64,000 bases of DNA, from the NCBI RefSeq assembly GCF_030651995.1, contig NZ_JAUSBN010000049.1, forward strand, positions 28,116 through 92,115, written 5' to 3'. Below, in pieces: positions 1 through 9,000 of this stretch. Each line of letters begins with the position of its first letter. Within the stretch, counting starts at the first letter, position 1. Position numbers and translations under genes: made by a program. The stretch comes from Reyranella sp. Lineage in GTDB: Bacteria; Pseudomonadota; Alphaproteobacteria; Reyranellales; Reyranellaceae. The notes beneath the pieces were generated by a model that was given only the letters and a program-made list of their open reading frames with translations, did not search any database and had not been told where the DNA came from.

Positions 1-238
1 CGGCAATCCAGCCGGCCTGCGTTTCGGCGAATCCCACGGCCGTGCCGCGCGCCATGCGCAGCGGCGCCGTCAGCACGATGCGCCGGTTGGCCGGATCGAC
101 CCGCAGGGACGCGCGCCGCGCGCGGGCGTTGCGCACGAAGGTGACGCAAAGCGTGTCGCCGGCATGAGCAATGGTCAGTTGCTCAGGCTCGGGCGTCGCT
201 CTAGGCAGGAAACGGCTGAACCAGGAGGAAGACGACAT
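1..238 (-). CDS. YgjP-type (DUF45/M48) metallopeptidase, N-terminal part only
   Basis: Only the first 79 or so residues lie in the window; the gene runs off the left edge. The reading frame opens at a CAT on the + strand (236-238). It contains the arginine-rich RNARARRASLRVD strand followed by IVLTAPLR and GFAETQAGWIA, which is the typical start of YgjP/SprT-like zinc hydrolases of unknown substrate. The HExxH zinc site would lie outside the window. The start codon overlaps that of the divergent gene at 237 (shared CATG). Upstream Shine-Dalgarno match is weak, but no other in-frame ATG is available. Confidence 0.7.
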   Translation of the reverse strand, partial: MSSSSWFSRFLPRATPEPEQLTIAHAGDTLCVTFVRNARARRASLRVDPANRRIVLTAPLRMARGTAVGFAETQAGWIA

Positions 239-632
239 GTCCGAACAACAGGCTCACAAGACGCTCAGCGACGCAGGACGAAAGGTCCTGTCCGAGATTC
301 TGGGTGAATCCTATCTCGCCAAGCGCGACGCGACCAACAACGATTTCTGGGGGCCGGTCCGCGCCTTCTCCGAGGAATTCGCCTACGCCTCGCTGTGGAC
401 GCGCGACGGGCTCGACCGCAAGCAGCGCAGCATGATCACGGTGGCCATGCTGTGCGCGCTGAACCGCCCGCACGAGCTTAAGATCCATCTGGTCGGCGCG
501 CTGAACAACGGCTGCTCCAAGACCGAGCTGCGCGAGATTTTCACCCACGCCATCGCCTATTGCGGCTTTCCGGCCGCCATCGATGCGCTGCGCGTCGCCG
601 AGGAAGTCTTGAAGGAACAGGGAAAGTTCTGA
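237..632 (+). CDS. Carboxymuconolactone decarboxylase-fold protein (131 aa)
   Basis: Small all-helical CMD/PcaC-fold protein. The region GLDRKQRSMITVAML (58-72) followed by H84 in KIHLVGALNNG and the ELREIFTHAIAYCGFPAA segment (98-114) is the family signature. Members decarboxylate lactones or act as AhpD-like peroxidases, but there is no CxxC pair, so an AhpD-type thiol peroxidase is unlikely. Start chosen at 237 because AGGAGGA lies at 223-229. An upstream ATG at 171 would add 22 residues and overlap the divergent gene. One base separates its stop from the next gene, so the two are probably co-transcribed. Confidence 0.85.
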   Translation: MSEQQAHKTLSDAGRKVLSEILGESYLAKRDATNNDFWGPVRAFSEEFAYASLWTRDGLDRKQRSMITVAMLCALNRPHELKIHLVGALNNGCSKTELREIFTHAIAYCGFPAAIDALRVAEEVLKEQGKF

Positions 633-633
633 G

Positions 634-1830
634 ATGGCTCTCGACATAGCCCCTCTTGACGTCGATCGCCTCCGCGCGGAGACGCCGGGCTGCGCCCACG
701 TCCTGCATCTCAACGCGGCCGGCTCGTCGCTGCCCAGCCGCCGCACCCTCGACGCCACCCTCGACCATCTGCGGCTCGAGGCCGAGATCGGCGGCTACGA
801 GGCGGCCGACCGGGCGTGCCCGGTGCTCGACGGCTTCTATCCGTCGATCGCCACGCTGATCGGCGCCGAGCCCGGGGAGATCGCCTATGTCGAGAACGCC
901 ACGCGCGCCTGGGACCTCGCCTTCTACTCGCTCGACTTCAAGCCGGGCGACCGCATCCTGACCTGCGTCAGCGAATATTCGTCGAACTACATCTCCTACC
1001 TGCAGGTGGCGAAGAAGACCGGCGCGGAGATCGTGGTCGTACCCGACGACAAGCATGGCCAGATCGACCTCGCCGCCCTCGAACGCGCCATCGACAAGCG
1101 CACGAAGCTGGTTTCGATCTCGCACATTCCGACCCAGGGCGGCCTGGTCCAGCCGGCCGAGGCGGTCGGCAAGATCGTGAACGATGCCGGCATCCTCTAC
1201 CTGCTCGACGCCTGCCAGTCGGTCGGCATGATGCCAATCGACGTGAAGAAGCTCGGCTGCGACTTCCTGTCGGCCACCGGGCGCAAGTACATGCGCGGGC
1301 CGCGCGGCACGGGCTTCCTCTACGCCCGCACGCGCAGCACCTCGCACATCGAGCCGATCTTCCTCGACAATCACGCCGCGCGCTGGACCGGCGACAACGA
1401 CTACACGGTGATGGGCGACGCCAAGCGCTTCGAGAACTGGGAGCGCTACTTCGCGGGCGTCATCGGGCTCAAGGTCGCCGCCGACCAGGCCAACGAACTC
1501 GGCATGCCTTCCATCTGGGCGCGCCTGCGCCACCTGGCCGACGGCCTGCGCGAGCGGCTGAAGGCGGTGCCGGGCGTGACCCTGGCCGATCTCGGCGTGA
1601 CCAAGGGCGCCATCGTCACCTTCTCCGTCGCCGGCAGGGAGCATGGGGCGCTGAAGCAGCAGCTTCGCGACCAGGGGATCAACGTCTCGGTCTCGACGCA
1701 GTTCTCGTCCCGCCTCGACCTCAAGGGACGCGGCCTGAAGGACGTGATGCGCGCCTCGGTGCACATCTACAACACCGACGAGGAACTCGACCGCTTCGTG
1801 GCCGCCCTTGATGCGGCGATCCGCGGTTAG
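634..1830 (+). CDS. Class V aminotransferase-fold PLP enzyme (398 aa)
   Basis: Cysteine-desulfurase-like PLP enzyme. Visible landmarks are N28-AAG near the start, the aspartate that binds the pyridine nitrogen in LLDACQSVG (D192) and the Schiff-base lysine in SATGRKYMRG (K218). It lacks the conserved catalytic-cysteine loop that would make a desulfurase assignment safe, and resembles the isopenicillin-epimerase/EgtE-like branch used on varied amino-acid substrates. It begins one base after the CMD-fold gene, so both may act on one small-molecule pathway. Substrate unknown. Confidence 0.85.
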   Translation: MALDIAPLDVDRLRAETPGCAHVLHLNAAGSSLPSRRTLDATLDHLRLEAEIGGYEAADRACPVLDGFYPSIATLIGAEPGEIAYVENATRAWDLAFYSLDFKPGDRILTCVSEYSSNYISYLQVAKKTGAEIVVVPDDKHGQIDLAALERAIDKRTKLVSISHIPTQGGLVQPAEAVGKIVNDAGILYLLDACQSVGMMPIDVKKLGCDFLSATGRKYMRGPRGTGFLYARTRSTSHIEPIFLDNHAARWTGDNDYTVMGDAKRFENWERYFAGVIGLKVAADQANELGMPSIWARLRHLADGLRERLKAVPGVTLADLGVTKGAIVTFSVAGREHGALKQQLRDQGINVSVSTQFSSRLDLKGRGLKDVMRASVHIYNTDEELDRFVAALDAAIRG

Positions 1831-1842
1831 ACCAGGCTCTCG

Positions 1843-3102
1843 TCAGCCGAACCGTCCAGGATCGCAGGCCTGAAGGGCGCTGGGCAGCTGCTCGCCTTCC
1901 ATCAGGCGCGCGATCAGGCGGCCCGTCGCGGTGGCCAATGTCAGGCCGAGATGCTGGTGGCCGTAGCCGCAATAGACGTTGGCGAGACGCGGCGCGCGGC
2001 CGATGGCGGGGCGATAGTCAGGCAAGGTGGGACGCTCGCCGATCCAGCGGCTCTGCTCGACGCCGCCGACGCCGGGGAAGATGTCCTTGAGGTGCTTCTT
2101 CAGGAGATCGGCGCGATGCCAGGACGGCGGCTGGTGCGGTGCGGCCAGCTCGACCGTGCCGGCGATGCGCAGCCCCTCGCTCATCGGCGTGAAGAACAGG
2201 CCGCGGTCGGGCGGGCTGACCGGCAGGTCGAAGCGCACATTGTCCGGCGCCACCATCACGTGATAGCCGCGCTCGGCGACCAGCGGCGCGTTGAATCCAA
2301 GAAGACGCGTCAGCTCGCCCGAGGCGCGTCCGGCCGAGATCATCACGGCGCTCGCCGGCAGTTCGGAGTCGGTGAGCTGCACCGCCGTCACGCGGTCGCC
2401 GTCGCGCCGGAAGCCGCGCACGCGGCCGCGCACGACCATGCCGCCCTCGGCGGTGAACCGCTCGACCAGGGTCGTGACCACCTTGTGCGGATTGATGGTG
2501 TGGGAGGCGTTCGGATAGTGGATGCCGCGCACGATGGTCGGGCTGAGGCCCGGCGCCAGCTCGCGCGCCCGGTTGCCGTCGACGATCTCGAACTCCGTGC
2601 CCTTGCCCGACTGCAGCCCGCGCATCTCGTCGGTGCCCTGGAACGAGGCCTCGCTCTCATAGACGTAGAGCGCGCCACGGGTGCGGAACAGCTCGCCGAG
2701 GCCCGAGGCCTGGATCTCGGCCTTCCAGGCGATGTCGGCTTCGAGCATCAACGACCTGAACATGTCCTTGCCCTTCTGGACCTCGGTCCGGCTCATCGCC
2801 GCCAGGGCGAAGCGGGCCATCCAGGGCAGCAGCCAGGGCAGGCTGGGCGGATGCAGCGTGAGCGGACCGTTCCGGTCCATCAGCATCTGCGGGACCTTCT
2901 TCAGGGTGGCCGGCCGCGCCAGCGGGATCAGGCTGTCGACCGACAGGAAGCCGGCATTGCCGAACGAGGTCGCGTTGCCGGGCTCGGCGCTGTCGAGCAG
3001 GGTCACGGTGTGGCCGTTGCGCTGCAGGGCGCGGGCCGTGGCGGCGCCGACGATTCCGGCACCGATGACGACGACGGGGCCGTTCTGGACTGATTCACTC
3101 AT
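1843..3102 (-). CDS. DadA-like FAD-dependent D-amino-acid dehydrogenase/oxidase (419 aa)
   Basis: N-terminal dinucleotide fold GAGIVG (14-19) followed by the DadA-type stretch TSFGNAGFLS and a C-terminal FAD segment (RPTLPDYRPAIGRAP, then YCGYGHQHLGLT). Length matches DadA-type deaminating oxidoreductases (about 415-430 aa), which oxidise D-amino acids or related secondary amines at the inner membrane. It converges on the class V PLP gene, with 12 bp between the stops. It stands alone with no alanine racemase beside it, so the natural substrate is open. Confidence 0.85.
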   Translation of the reverse strand: MSESVQNGPVVVIGAGIVGAATARALQRNGHTVTLLDSAEPGNATSFGNAGFLSVDSLIPLARPATLKKVPQMLMDRNGPLTLHPPSLPWLLPWMARFALAAMSRTEVQKGKDMFRSLMLEADIAWKAEIQASGLGELFRTRGALYVYESEASFQGTDEMRGLQSGKGTEFEIVDGNRARELAPGLSPTIVRGIHYPNASHTINPHKVVTTLVERFTAEGGMVVRGRVRGFRRDGDRVTAVQLTDSELPASAVMISAGRASGELTRLLGFNAPLVAERGYHVMVAPDNVRFDLPVSPPDRGLFFTPMSEGLRIAGTVELAAPHQPPSWHRADLLKKHLKDIFPGVGGVEQSRWIGERPTLPDYRPAIGRAPRLANVYCGYGHQHLGLTLATATGRLIARLMEGEQLPSALQACDPGRFG

Positions 3103-3179
3103 GGACGGACGTTAGCACGACGCCTGCGCCAGCCCGAGGTCGCGATTGATTTGTCCCTGTGAATCCCTATTTAGGGCGC

Positions 3180-3743
3180 ATGTCTTCCGCACAATCAGAC
3201 AGTTCCTCCGGTCCGGGCTGGCATGCCACGACCATCCTCTCGGTTCGCAAGGACGGCCAGGTCGTGATGGCCGGCGACGGCCAGGTGTCGATGGGTCAGA
3301 CCATCGTCAAGGGCAACGCCAAGAAGGTCCGCCGGATCGGCAACGGCCAGATCATCGCGGGCTTCGCTGGCGCCACGGCCGACGCCTTCACGCTCTTCGA
3401 ACGACTCGAGGCCAAGCTGGAGCGCCATCCCGGGCAGCTCCTGCGCGCGGCGATCGAACTGGCCAAGGACTGGCGCACCGACCGCTACCTGCGGAAGCTC
3501 GAGGCGCTGATGGCGGTGGCCGACAAGGATGTGTCGCTGCTGCTGTCCGGCACGGGCGACGTGCTGGAGCCCGAGGGCGGCATCATCGCCATCGGGTCGG
3601 GCGGCAACTATGCGCTCTCGGCCGCGCGCGCGCTGATCGACATGGACGGGCTCGATGCCGAGGCGATCGCCCGCAAGTCGATGAAGATCGCCGCCGACAT
3701 CTGCGTCTACACCAACCACAACATCGTCATCGAGAAGCTCTGA
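3180..3743 (+). CDS. hslV: HslV, peptidase subunit of the HslVU ATP-dependent protease (187 aa)
   Basis: Threonine protease forming the double-hexameric core of Hsl[15 protein letters not shown] aligns with the mature HslV N-terminus (TTIxSVRR), so T17 is the catalytic nucleophile after removal of a 16-residue leader, longer than the single Met removed in E. coli. [11 protein letters not shown] and [14 protein letters not shown] are family signatures. The ATG at 3180 is preferred over 3159 because the leader is then of the length seen in alphaproteobacteria. hslU follows after 7 bp. Confidence 0.95.
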   Translation: MSSAQSDSSSGPGWHATTILSVRKDGQVVMAGDGQVSMGQTIVKGNAKKVRRIGNGQIIAGFAGATADAFTLFERLEAKLERHPGQLLRAAIELAKDWRTDRYLRKLEALMAVADKDVSLLLSGTGDVLEPEGGIIAIGSGGNYALSAARALIDMDGLDAEAIARKSMKIAADICVYTNHNIVIEKL

Positions 3744-3750
3744 CATCGCC

Positions 3751-5061
3751 ATGAGTAACGACTTTTCCCCGCGCGAGATCGTCTCCGAGCTCGACAAGCA
3801 CATCATCGGCCAGCAGGAGGCCAAGCGCGCCGTCGCCATTGCGCTGCGCAACCGCTGGCGCCGCCTGCAGCTCTCGGACTCTTTGCGCGACGAGGTGCTG
3901 CCCAAGAACATCCTGATGATCGGCCCGACCGGCGTCGGCAAGACCGAGATCGCGCGCCGCCTGGCCAAGCTCACCAACGCGCCGTTCCTCAAGGTCGAGG
4001 CGACCAAGTTCACCGAGGTCGGCTATGTCGGCCGCGACGTCGAGCAGATCGCCCGCGACCTGATGGAAGCCGCCATCGAGATGGCGCGCGAGAGCCTGCG
4101 CAAGGACGTGAAGGCCAAGGCCGAGCTGGCGGCCGAGGACCGCGTGGTCGAGGCGCTGTGCGGCGCCAGTGCCAGCGAGGAGACCAAGCTGCGGTTCCGC
4201 CACAAGCTGCGCGCCGGCGAACTGGACGATCGCGAGATCGAGATCGAGGTCGCCGATTCGGGCGGACCGATGCAGTTCGAGGTGCCGGGCCAGCCCGGCG
4301 CCTCGGTCGGCATGATCAACATCGGCGACATGCTGGGCAAGGCGTTCGGCGGCCGCACGAAGAAGCGCAAGATGACCGTGGCCGAGAGCCACCAGACGCT
4401 GCTGCGCGAGGAGAGCGACAAGCTGCTCGACCAGGAGCGGGTCGTGCGCGAGGCGCGCGACATGGTCGAGCAGAACGGCATCGTGTTCATCGACGAGATC
4501 GACAAGATCACCGCGCGCAGCGAATACCGCGGCGGCGGCGACGTCAGCCGCGAGGGCGTGCAGCGCGACCTGCTGCCGCTGATCGAGGGCACGACGGTGA
4601 ACACCAAGCACGGGCCGGTGAAGACCGACCACGTCCTGTTCATCTGCTCGGGCGCCTTCCACCTCGCCAAGCCGTCCGACATGCTGCCGGAGCTGCAGGG
4701 CCGCCTGCCGATCCGCGTCAGCCTGGCCTCGCTCAGCCAGGAGGATTTCCGCCGCATCCTGACCGAGCCCGAAGCCAGCCTGGTCAAGCAGTACAAGGCA
4801 TTGCTGGCGACCGAGAAGGTCGAGCTCGACTTCACGTCCGATGCGATCGACGAGCTGGCGCGGCTGTCGGCCGACATCAACGAGACGGTCGAGAACATCG
4901 GCGCCCGCCGGCTGCACACGGTGATGGAGAAGCTGCTGGAAGAGATCAGCTTCACCGCCTCCGACAAGCCGAACACCAAGATCGAGATCGACGCGGCCTA
5001 TGTCCGCACGCATGTCAGCGAGCTGGCCAAGAACGCCGACCTCTCGAAGTTCGTGCTGTGA
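3751..5061 (+). CDS. hslU: HslU, AAA+ unfoldase subunit of HslVU (436 aa)
   Basis: ClpX-class AAA+ ATPase that unfolds substrates into HslV. Walker A GPTGVGKT (58-65), the EVGYVGRDV pore-loop motif, an intermediate domain (roughly 110-235), Walker B IVFIDEID (about 244-251) and sensor-II ARRLHTV are visible. The C-terminus LSKFVL is the tail that docks into HslV. Full length for the family. It lies 7 bp after hslV in the usual order. Confidence 0.97.
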   Translation: MSNDFSPREIVSELDKHIIGQQEAKRAVAIALRNRWRRLQLSDSLRDEVLPKNILMIGPTGVGKTEIARRLAKLTNAPFLKVEATKFTEVGYVGRDVEQIARDLMEAAIEMARESLRKDVKAKAELAAEDRVVEALCGASASEETKLRFRHKLRAGELDDREIEIEVADSGGPMQFEVPGQPGASVGMINIGDMLGKAFGGRTKKRKMTVAESHQTLLREESDKLLDQERVVREARDMVEQNGIVFIDEIDKITARSEYRGGGDVSREGVQRDLLPLIEGTTVNTKHGPVKTDHVLFICSGAFHLAKPSDMLPELQGRLPIRVSLASLSQEDFRRILTEPEASLVKQYKALLATEKVELDFTSDAIDELARLSADINETVENIGARRLHTVMEKLLEEISFTASDKPNTKIEIDAAYVRTHVSELAKNADLSKFVL

Positions 5062-5069
5062 CGTCTCGG

Positions 5070-5092
5070 GCCGGCGTCGTGTCTACGCCGGC
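5070..5092. terminator. Stem-loop between convergent hslU and the 332-aa gene
   Basis: Perfect 8-bp inverted repeat GCCGGCGT (5070-5077) / ACGCCGGC (5085-5092) with a 7-nt loop, placed 8 bp after the hslU stop and overlapping the last codons of the convergent gene. There is no T-run on either side, so it is at best a weak intrinsic terminator or an mRNA-stabilising hairpin. Confidence 0.4.
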
Positions 5093-6081
5093 TTGAGCGT
5101 TGCGGTTATGACCCAGCGAGAAGCCTTGCTGTCGGTCACCGTCTCCTTGAGTTTGGGAATATTGATGCCCATGGAGTAGCCGCCGGTCACGCCGTCCAGC
5201 GTCGGCGGCGCCACGCTTCCGTCGTTCGCCATGCCCAGCGACGTAATCGGCTGGTCCCCCCAGCTCCAGAAAGCCAGCCTGGTGCCGTCGTTTCCGACGA
5301 CAGGCACGATGTGTCGACCGATCTTGGGGGAGCTCGAAATGAAGTTGAGGCCATCGACGAAATAGGACATGGGCGCGACGAGCAGGATGTCCTGTTCCGA
5401 GGATGGCGCGATCAGCGCCTGCACGTCGGCATCCGTGTCGGAAGGGTTGATCTTGGTCGGCGTCACCGATGAGTAGAGGCCGCTGGCCAGCATCAGGTTC
5501 TTGGTGGGCGTGAGGTCGTCGATGGGTGGGGCGGCCCTCGAATCGTCGATCGGGCCGTCGAATTCGATGAAGCCGTTCATCTCGCGGCTGCAAAGCCCTG
5601 CCATCAGCATGAAATCGACGGGCTGCGCGTAGTGGGCCTTGCCGTTGGGCGGCTTCTTGCTCAACTCCCGACGCAGATATCGCGCGACATCGAAGTCGCG
5701 CAGGTCGGAGGAGACTTCGCCGGTGATCCTGCCGAGACCGATTTTGCCGGTATTGTAGAGTTTGAGCGCGTAGTCGACGACGTCGGACGGGGCGCGTCGC
5801 ATCAGGCACATCAGTACGGATGCGTAGGTGCACCAGGGGTAGCCGCTCTGGGCCAGCTTGTACGGCGCTTCGACAAGCACTTTCAGGCGTGCGGCGAAGG
5901 CGTCGGGTTCCATGTGCCATTCCTTCTTCGCCGACGGCGACTGGAGCCAGGCGTCGATTGTATCGATCGCGCTGGACCTGCTTCCGCTTTCCAGAAGACG
6001 CCTCCTCCGTGCCTCCAGCGTTTCTGCGGGCACCTGGCCGGGAAGGTTCAGCAGGGCGATGATCACGTGCATCGTCGTCAT
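5083..6081 (-). CDS. Unrecognised 332-aa protein, possibly papain-like
   Basis: Not recognised by family. It is a soluble protein with no signal peptide. A conserved-looking core reads GYPWCTYAS (C84) then RRAPSDVVDYALKLYNTGKIGLG; the C-terminal half has GRHIVPVVG (H257) and 17 residues later FWSWGD (W272-G275). A cysteine in a helix start, a later histidine strand and an aromatic W-x-W-G turn is the arrangement of papain-like peptidases, but this is inference by eye. It starts 4 bp after the stop of the 1341-aa gene, so the two are one operon and probably one functional unit. Base composition is slightly more AT-rich than its neighbours. Confidence 0.6.
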   Translation of the reverse strand: MTTMHVIIALLNLPGQVPAETLEARRRRLLESGSRSSAIDTIDAWLQSPSAKKEWHMEPDAFAARLKVLVEAPYKLAQSGYPWCTYASVLMCLMRRAPSDVVDYALKLYNTGKIGLGRITGEVSSDLRDFDVARYLRRELSKKPPNGKAHYAQPVDFMLMAGLCSREMNGFIEFDGPIDDSRAAPPIDDLTPTKNLMLASGLYSSVTPTKINPSDTDADVQALIAPSSEQDILLVAPMSYFVDGLNFISSSPKIGRHIVPVVGNDGTRLAFWSWGDQPITSLGMANDGSVAPPTLDGVTGGYSMGINIPKLKETVTDSKASRWVITATLKPA

Positions 6082-6085
6082 GGCG

Positions 6086-9000
6086 CTACACTCCCGGCTT
6101 CGGCGTGATGGGCCGCACGATGGCGGGCGGACGCTTCAGCTTCACGGCAGGGGGAAGGGCCGCCATCAGTGTGGCCCGCTTCTTCAGGCCGCGGTCGACG
6201 ATCGCCTTCTTCTGCGCCGCCACCATCTTCAGCCGATCCTTCTTCGGAGGAAGGGCGAACTTGCCGGCGATTTTCTGGGGCGTCAGATCGCGAATGTTGC
6301 GCGGGTTCTTCCGCGGCAGGCGGCTTTCCCCCGGTTTCGGCTTGGCCGGTCGCGCGGCTGCGCCTTCGACGAAGAACGCGCAGGATGCTTCGACACGTTG
6401 CCCTCCAGCGGGCGTGATCGACACGATCAGCGTGTTGATACCCTCTTCGAGCCCGGCGCCGGGGACCGTGCAGGACAGAACGATGCCGAGCGGGGAGAGT
6501 ACTGTGAGCCGGTCGATCTGGGTCACGGTGATTGGCGAGCCGAAGCGCCGTTCGCCGCGCCGTGCTGGCGGCATCGGCGACTTGGCCTGCTTCGGCGCGG
6601 CCGACCGTAAACGCGCCGCTCCCGGGCCGGCCGCAGCAAGAGCGGCCAGCCGGTTGACGCGAACCGTGGCCAGGGCGTCGGCCCCGGACGTGGTGAGCGG
6701 AAACTTGTCGTTCTTGCGCGACTGGCCCTTCACCAAGCTCGCGTCAAGCGCACGCAGTCCGCCACGCGGCGTGCCCTTCGCGCCGACCTTGTCCAGCTTC
6801 GACGCCGCCCAGTGCGGGCGCAGTGCCAGGTCTGCGCGCGGATCGAACCGGTTTGCCTTGCTGGCGACGTTGGAAGTGGCCTCCGGCGCCGGTCCCAGTT
6901 CGGCAACGGAGAAGGACGTCAGCGGCAGCTCCCGGCCATTGAGGAAGACGTGGACCGAATCGGGGCGGTCGTCCTCGTCCAGCACGGCCTCGCGCGACAG
7001 GCCCTGGACTTCGATCCGAATGCGCACCTCGCCATTGGCCGCTGCACCGGGCGTCGGCGAGAGGATCCGGACGCCGCGCGGCGCCGCCTCGAGAGCCGTC
7101 CGTTGTCGCCTGAGACGCTCGCTCTCTGCGCCGACATGCGCCCGCTCGGCTTCCACTTCCTGAAGCCGAACTTCCTTGGTGAAGGCCGAGGACAGCGACC
7201 GGGCGGCATCGCGGACGGCATCCTCGAAGGCGTCGAGGTCGCGCACCGCTCGTCGCAGACCATCGACGATGGCTTCCACGGGAACGTCGACGCGGCCCAA
7301 GGAGATACGGTAGCGCACGCCCAGAAGATCAACGTCGAAGGCGACTCGAATGTGCGGATCCCGGCCGAGATTGTCGTAGATCGCGTCGGTAAGCCGGTTG
7401 ATCACCAGGTTGCCGATCTGCTGTGCAAGATCGCGATCGGGATCGAGTTCGCGGACGTCGTCCATGATCGAGTCGACTTCTTCCGCCAGTCCGCCCACGA
7501 TATCGAGTACGCCGTCGATTACGTCGTTGTCGAGCGCTTGCTCGACGGCATCGCGCGCCATGCCCCGCATGGCGCGCCTCAAGTCGGGTGGTGCGAGCGT
7601 GCGATAGACGTGATTGTCGCTCAGCACCGCGAGTGCCTGGTCGACGATTTCGGCCGCCAGCTTTGACTTGAACTTGCGGCGCCCCGAGCGTGTCGCCAGC
7701 GGTGTAAGCGCGCCCAGCAGGCTTTCGGCCGCTTGGTCGAACTGTTCGGCGACCTCCCGGGCGAGCCGCTCGATATCGGCGAGGAGCTGGCCGAGTTGCC
7801 GTTGCATGCCTTCGAGCGCCTGCTGCGCATCGTCGACCCATTGCTCCACCTGGCGTTGCGCGGTCTCCAGCACTTCTGCCAGCTCTTCCAGGATCTTGGT
7901 GCCGATCAGTTCGATCAACTTCGCGACGAATTGCAGGAAGCGTTCGCCGCCGATCGCCGCCAGCTCGGCCGCCAACGCCATCATGGCGTCGTTGTTGGGG
8001 ATGAAGGCGCCGTCGCCGAGTTCCTGCAGGAAGCCGGCGCCGGCCGTGCTCGGCAGAGGATCGATGACCTCGTACATCAAGGACCGGATCTTCGACCTTT
8101 GGGCCTCGTCGAGCGGCCCCAAGACATCGGCGCCGATGCGCAACGCGTCGGCTGTCAGTTCGGCGATCTCGCTCACCGGCACCGGCAGATTGGCGGCCTT
8201 CGACAGTTGCTTCACGATGCCGTTCGGAGCGTCGACGCTATCGGCGAGGCCGTTGAGGATGCCGTGCATCTGCGCCTGCGCCGTGGCCAGCATGATATCG
8301 GTCGTGACGACGAGGCTGCGGCCGACCAGCTTCATCAGCACGCCGGAGAGGGCCTCCTTCAGCGCTTCGTGGTCGGCGCCGCGCCGCGACCAGTCGAGGA
8401 CGACGCCGAACACCGTTTCCAGCGTAAAGTCGGCCGTCGGCAGGAAGACTTCGTCGAAATAGCTTCTGAGGTCGGGACGCGATGCCAGCCGATTGCGCAG
8501 GACCGGCGCCAGCTCGTCGTGGATATGCTCGGACATGAACGTCCGCAGCCCGTCGGCGATTGCCGCGAGGGTTGCCTGCGCATCGGGCTGACCGGAGCCG
8601 CTGGCGATGACGCTGCCGATGTTGCGCAGGATCGTGCGTCCGACATCGTTGGCCGCGGACCCGAGCGGGCCGGTCATGGCCGTCAGGAAGCGATCCACTC
8701 CGGGCTGGTGCTGCCGCAGGAAGTCGAGCGCGGCGTCGGCGGCGAGGAATTCGACGATGTGATCGAGCTTGAGCGCGCCGGCGGCGGGCGGCGACGGCAG
8801 CGAGCTGCGAATGTGATCGCGCACCAGCGTCGGCGGCTGTGTCGTCAGGTTGCCGGAGAAGGCGGCTTTGGCCTGTCGCGGCGGCTGGCCGATGACGCTC
8901 AGGCGGGCATCGGCGCGGACCACCCGGCGATTGGCAACCAGTGCGAGCTGCGCCGCCGACCACAGGACGGAGATCAAGCGCTGCGTCTGGGCGTCGACCG

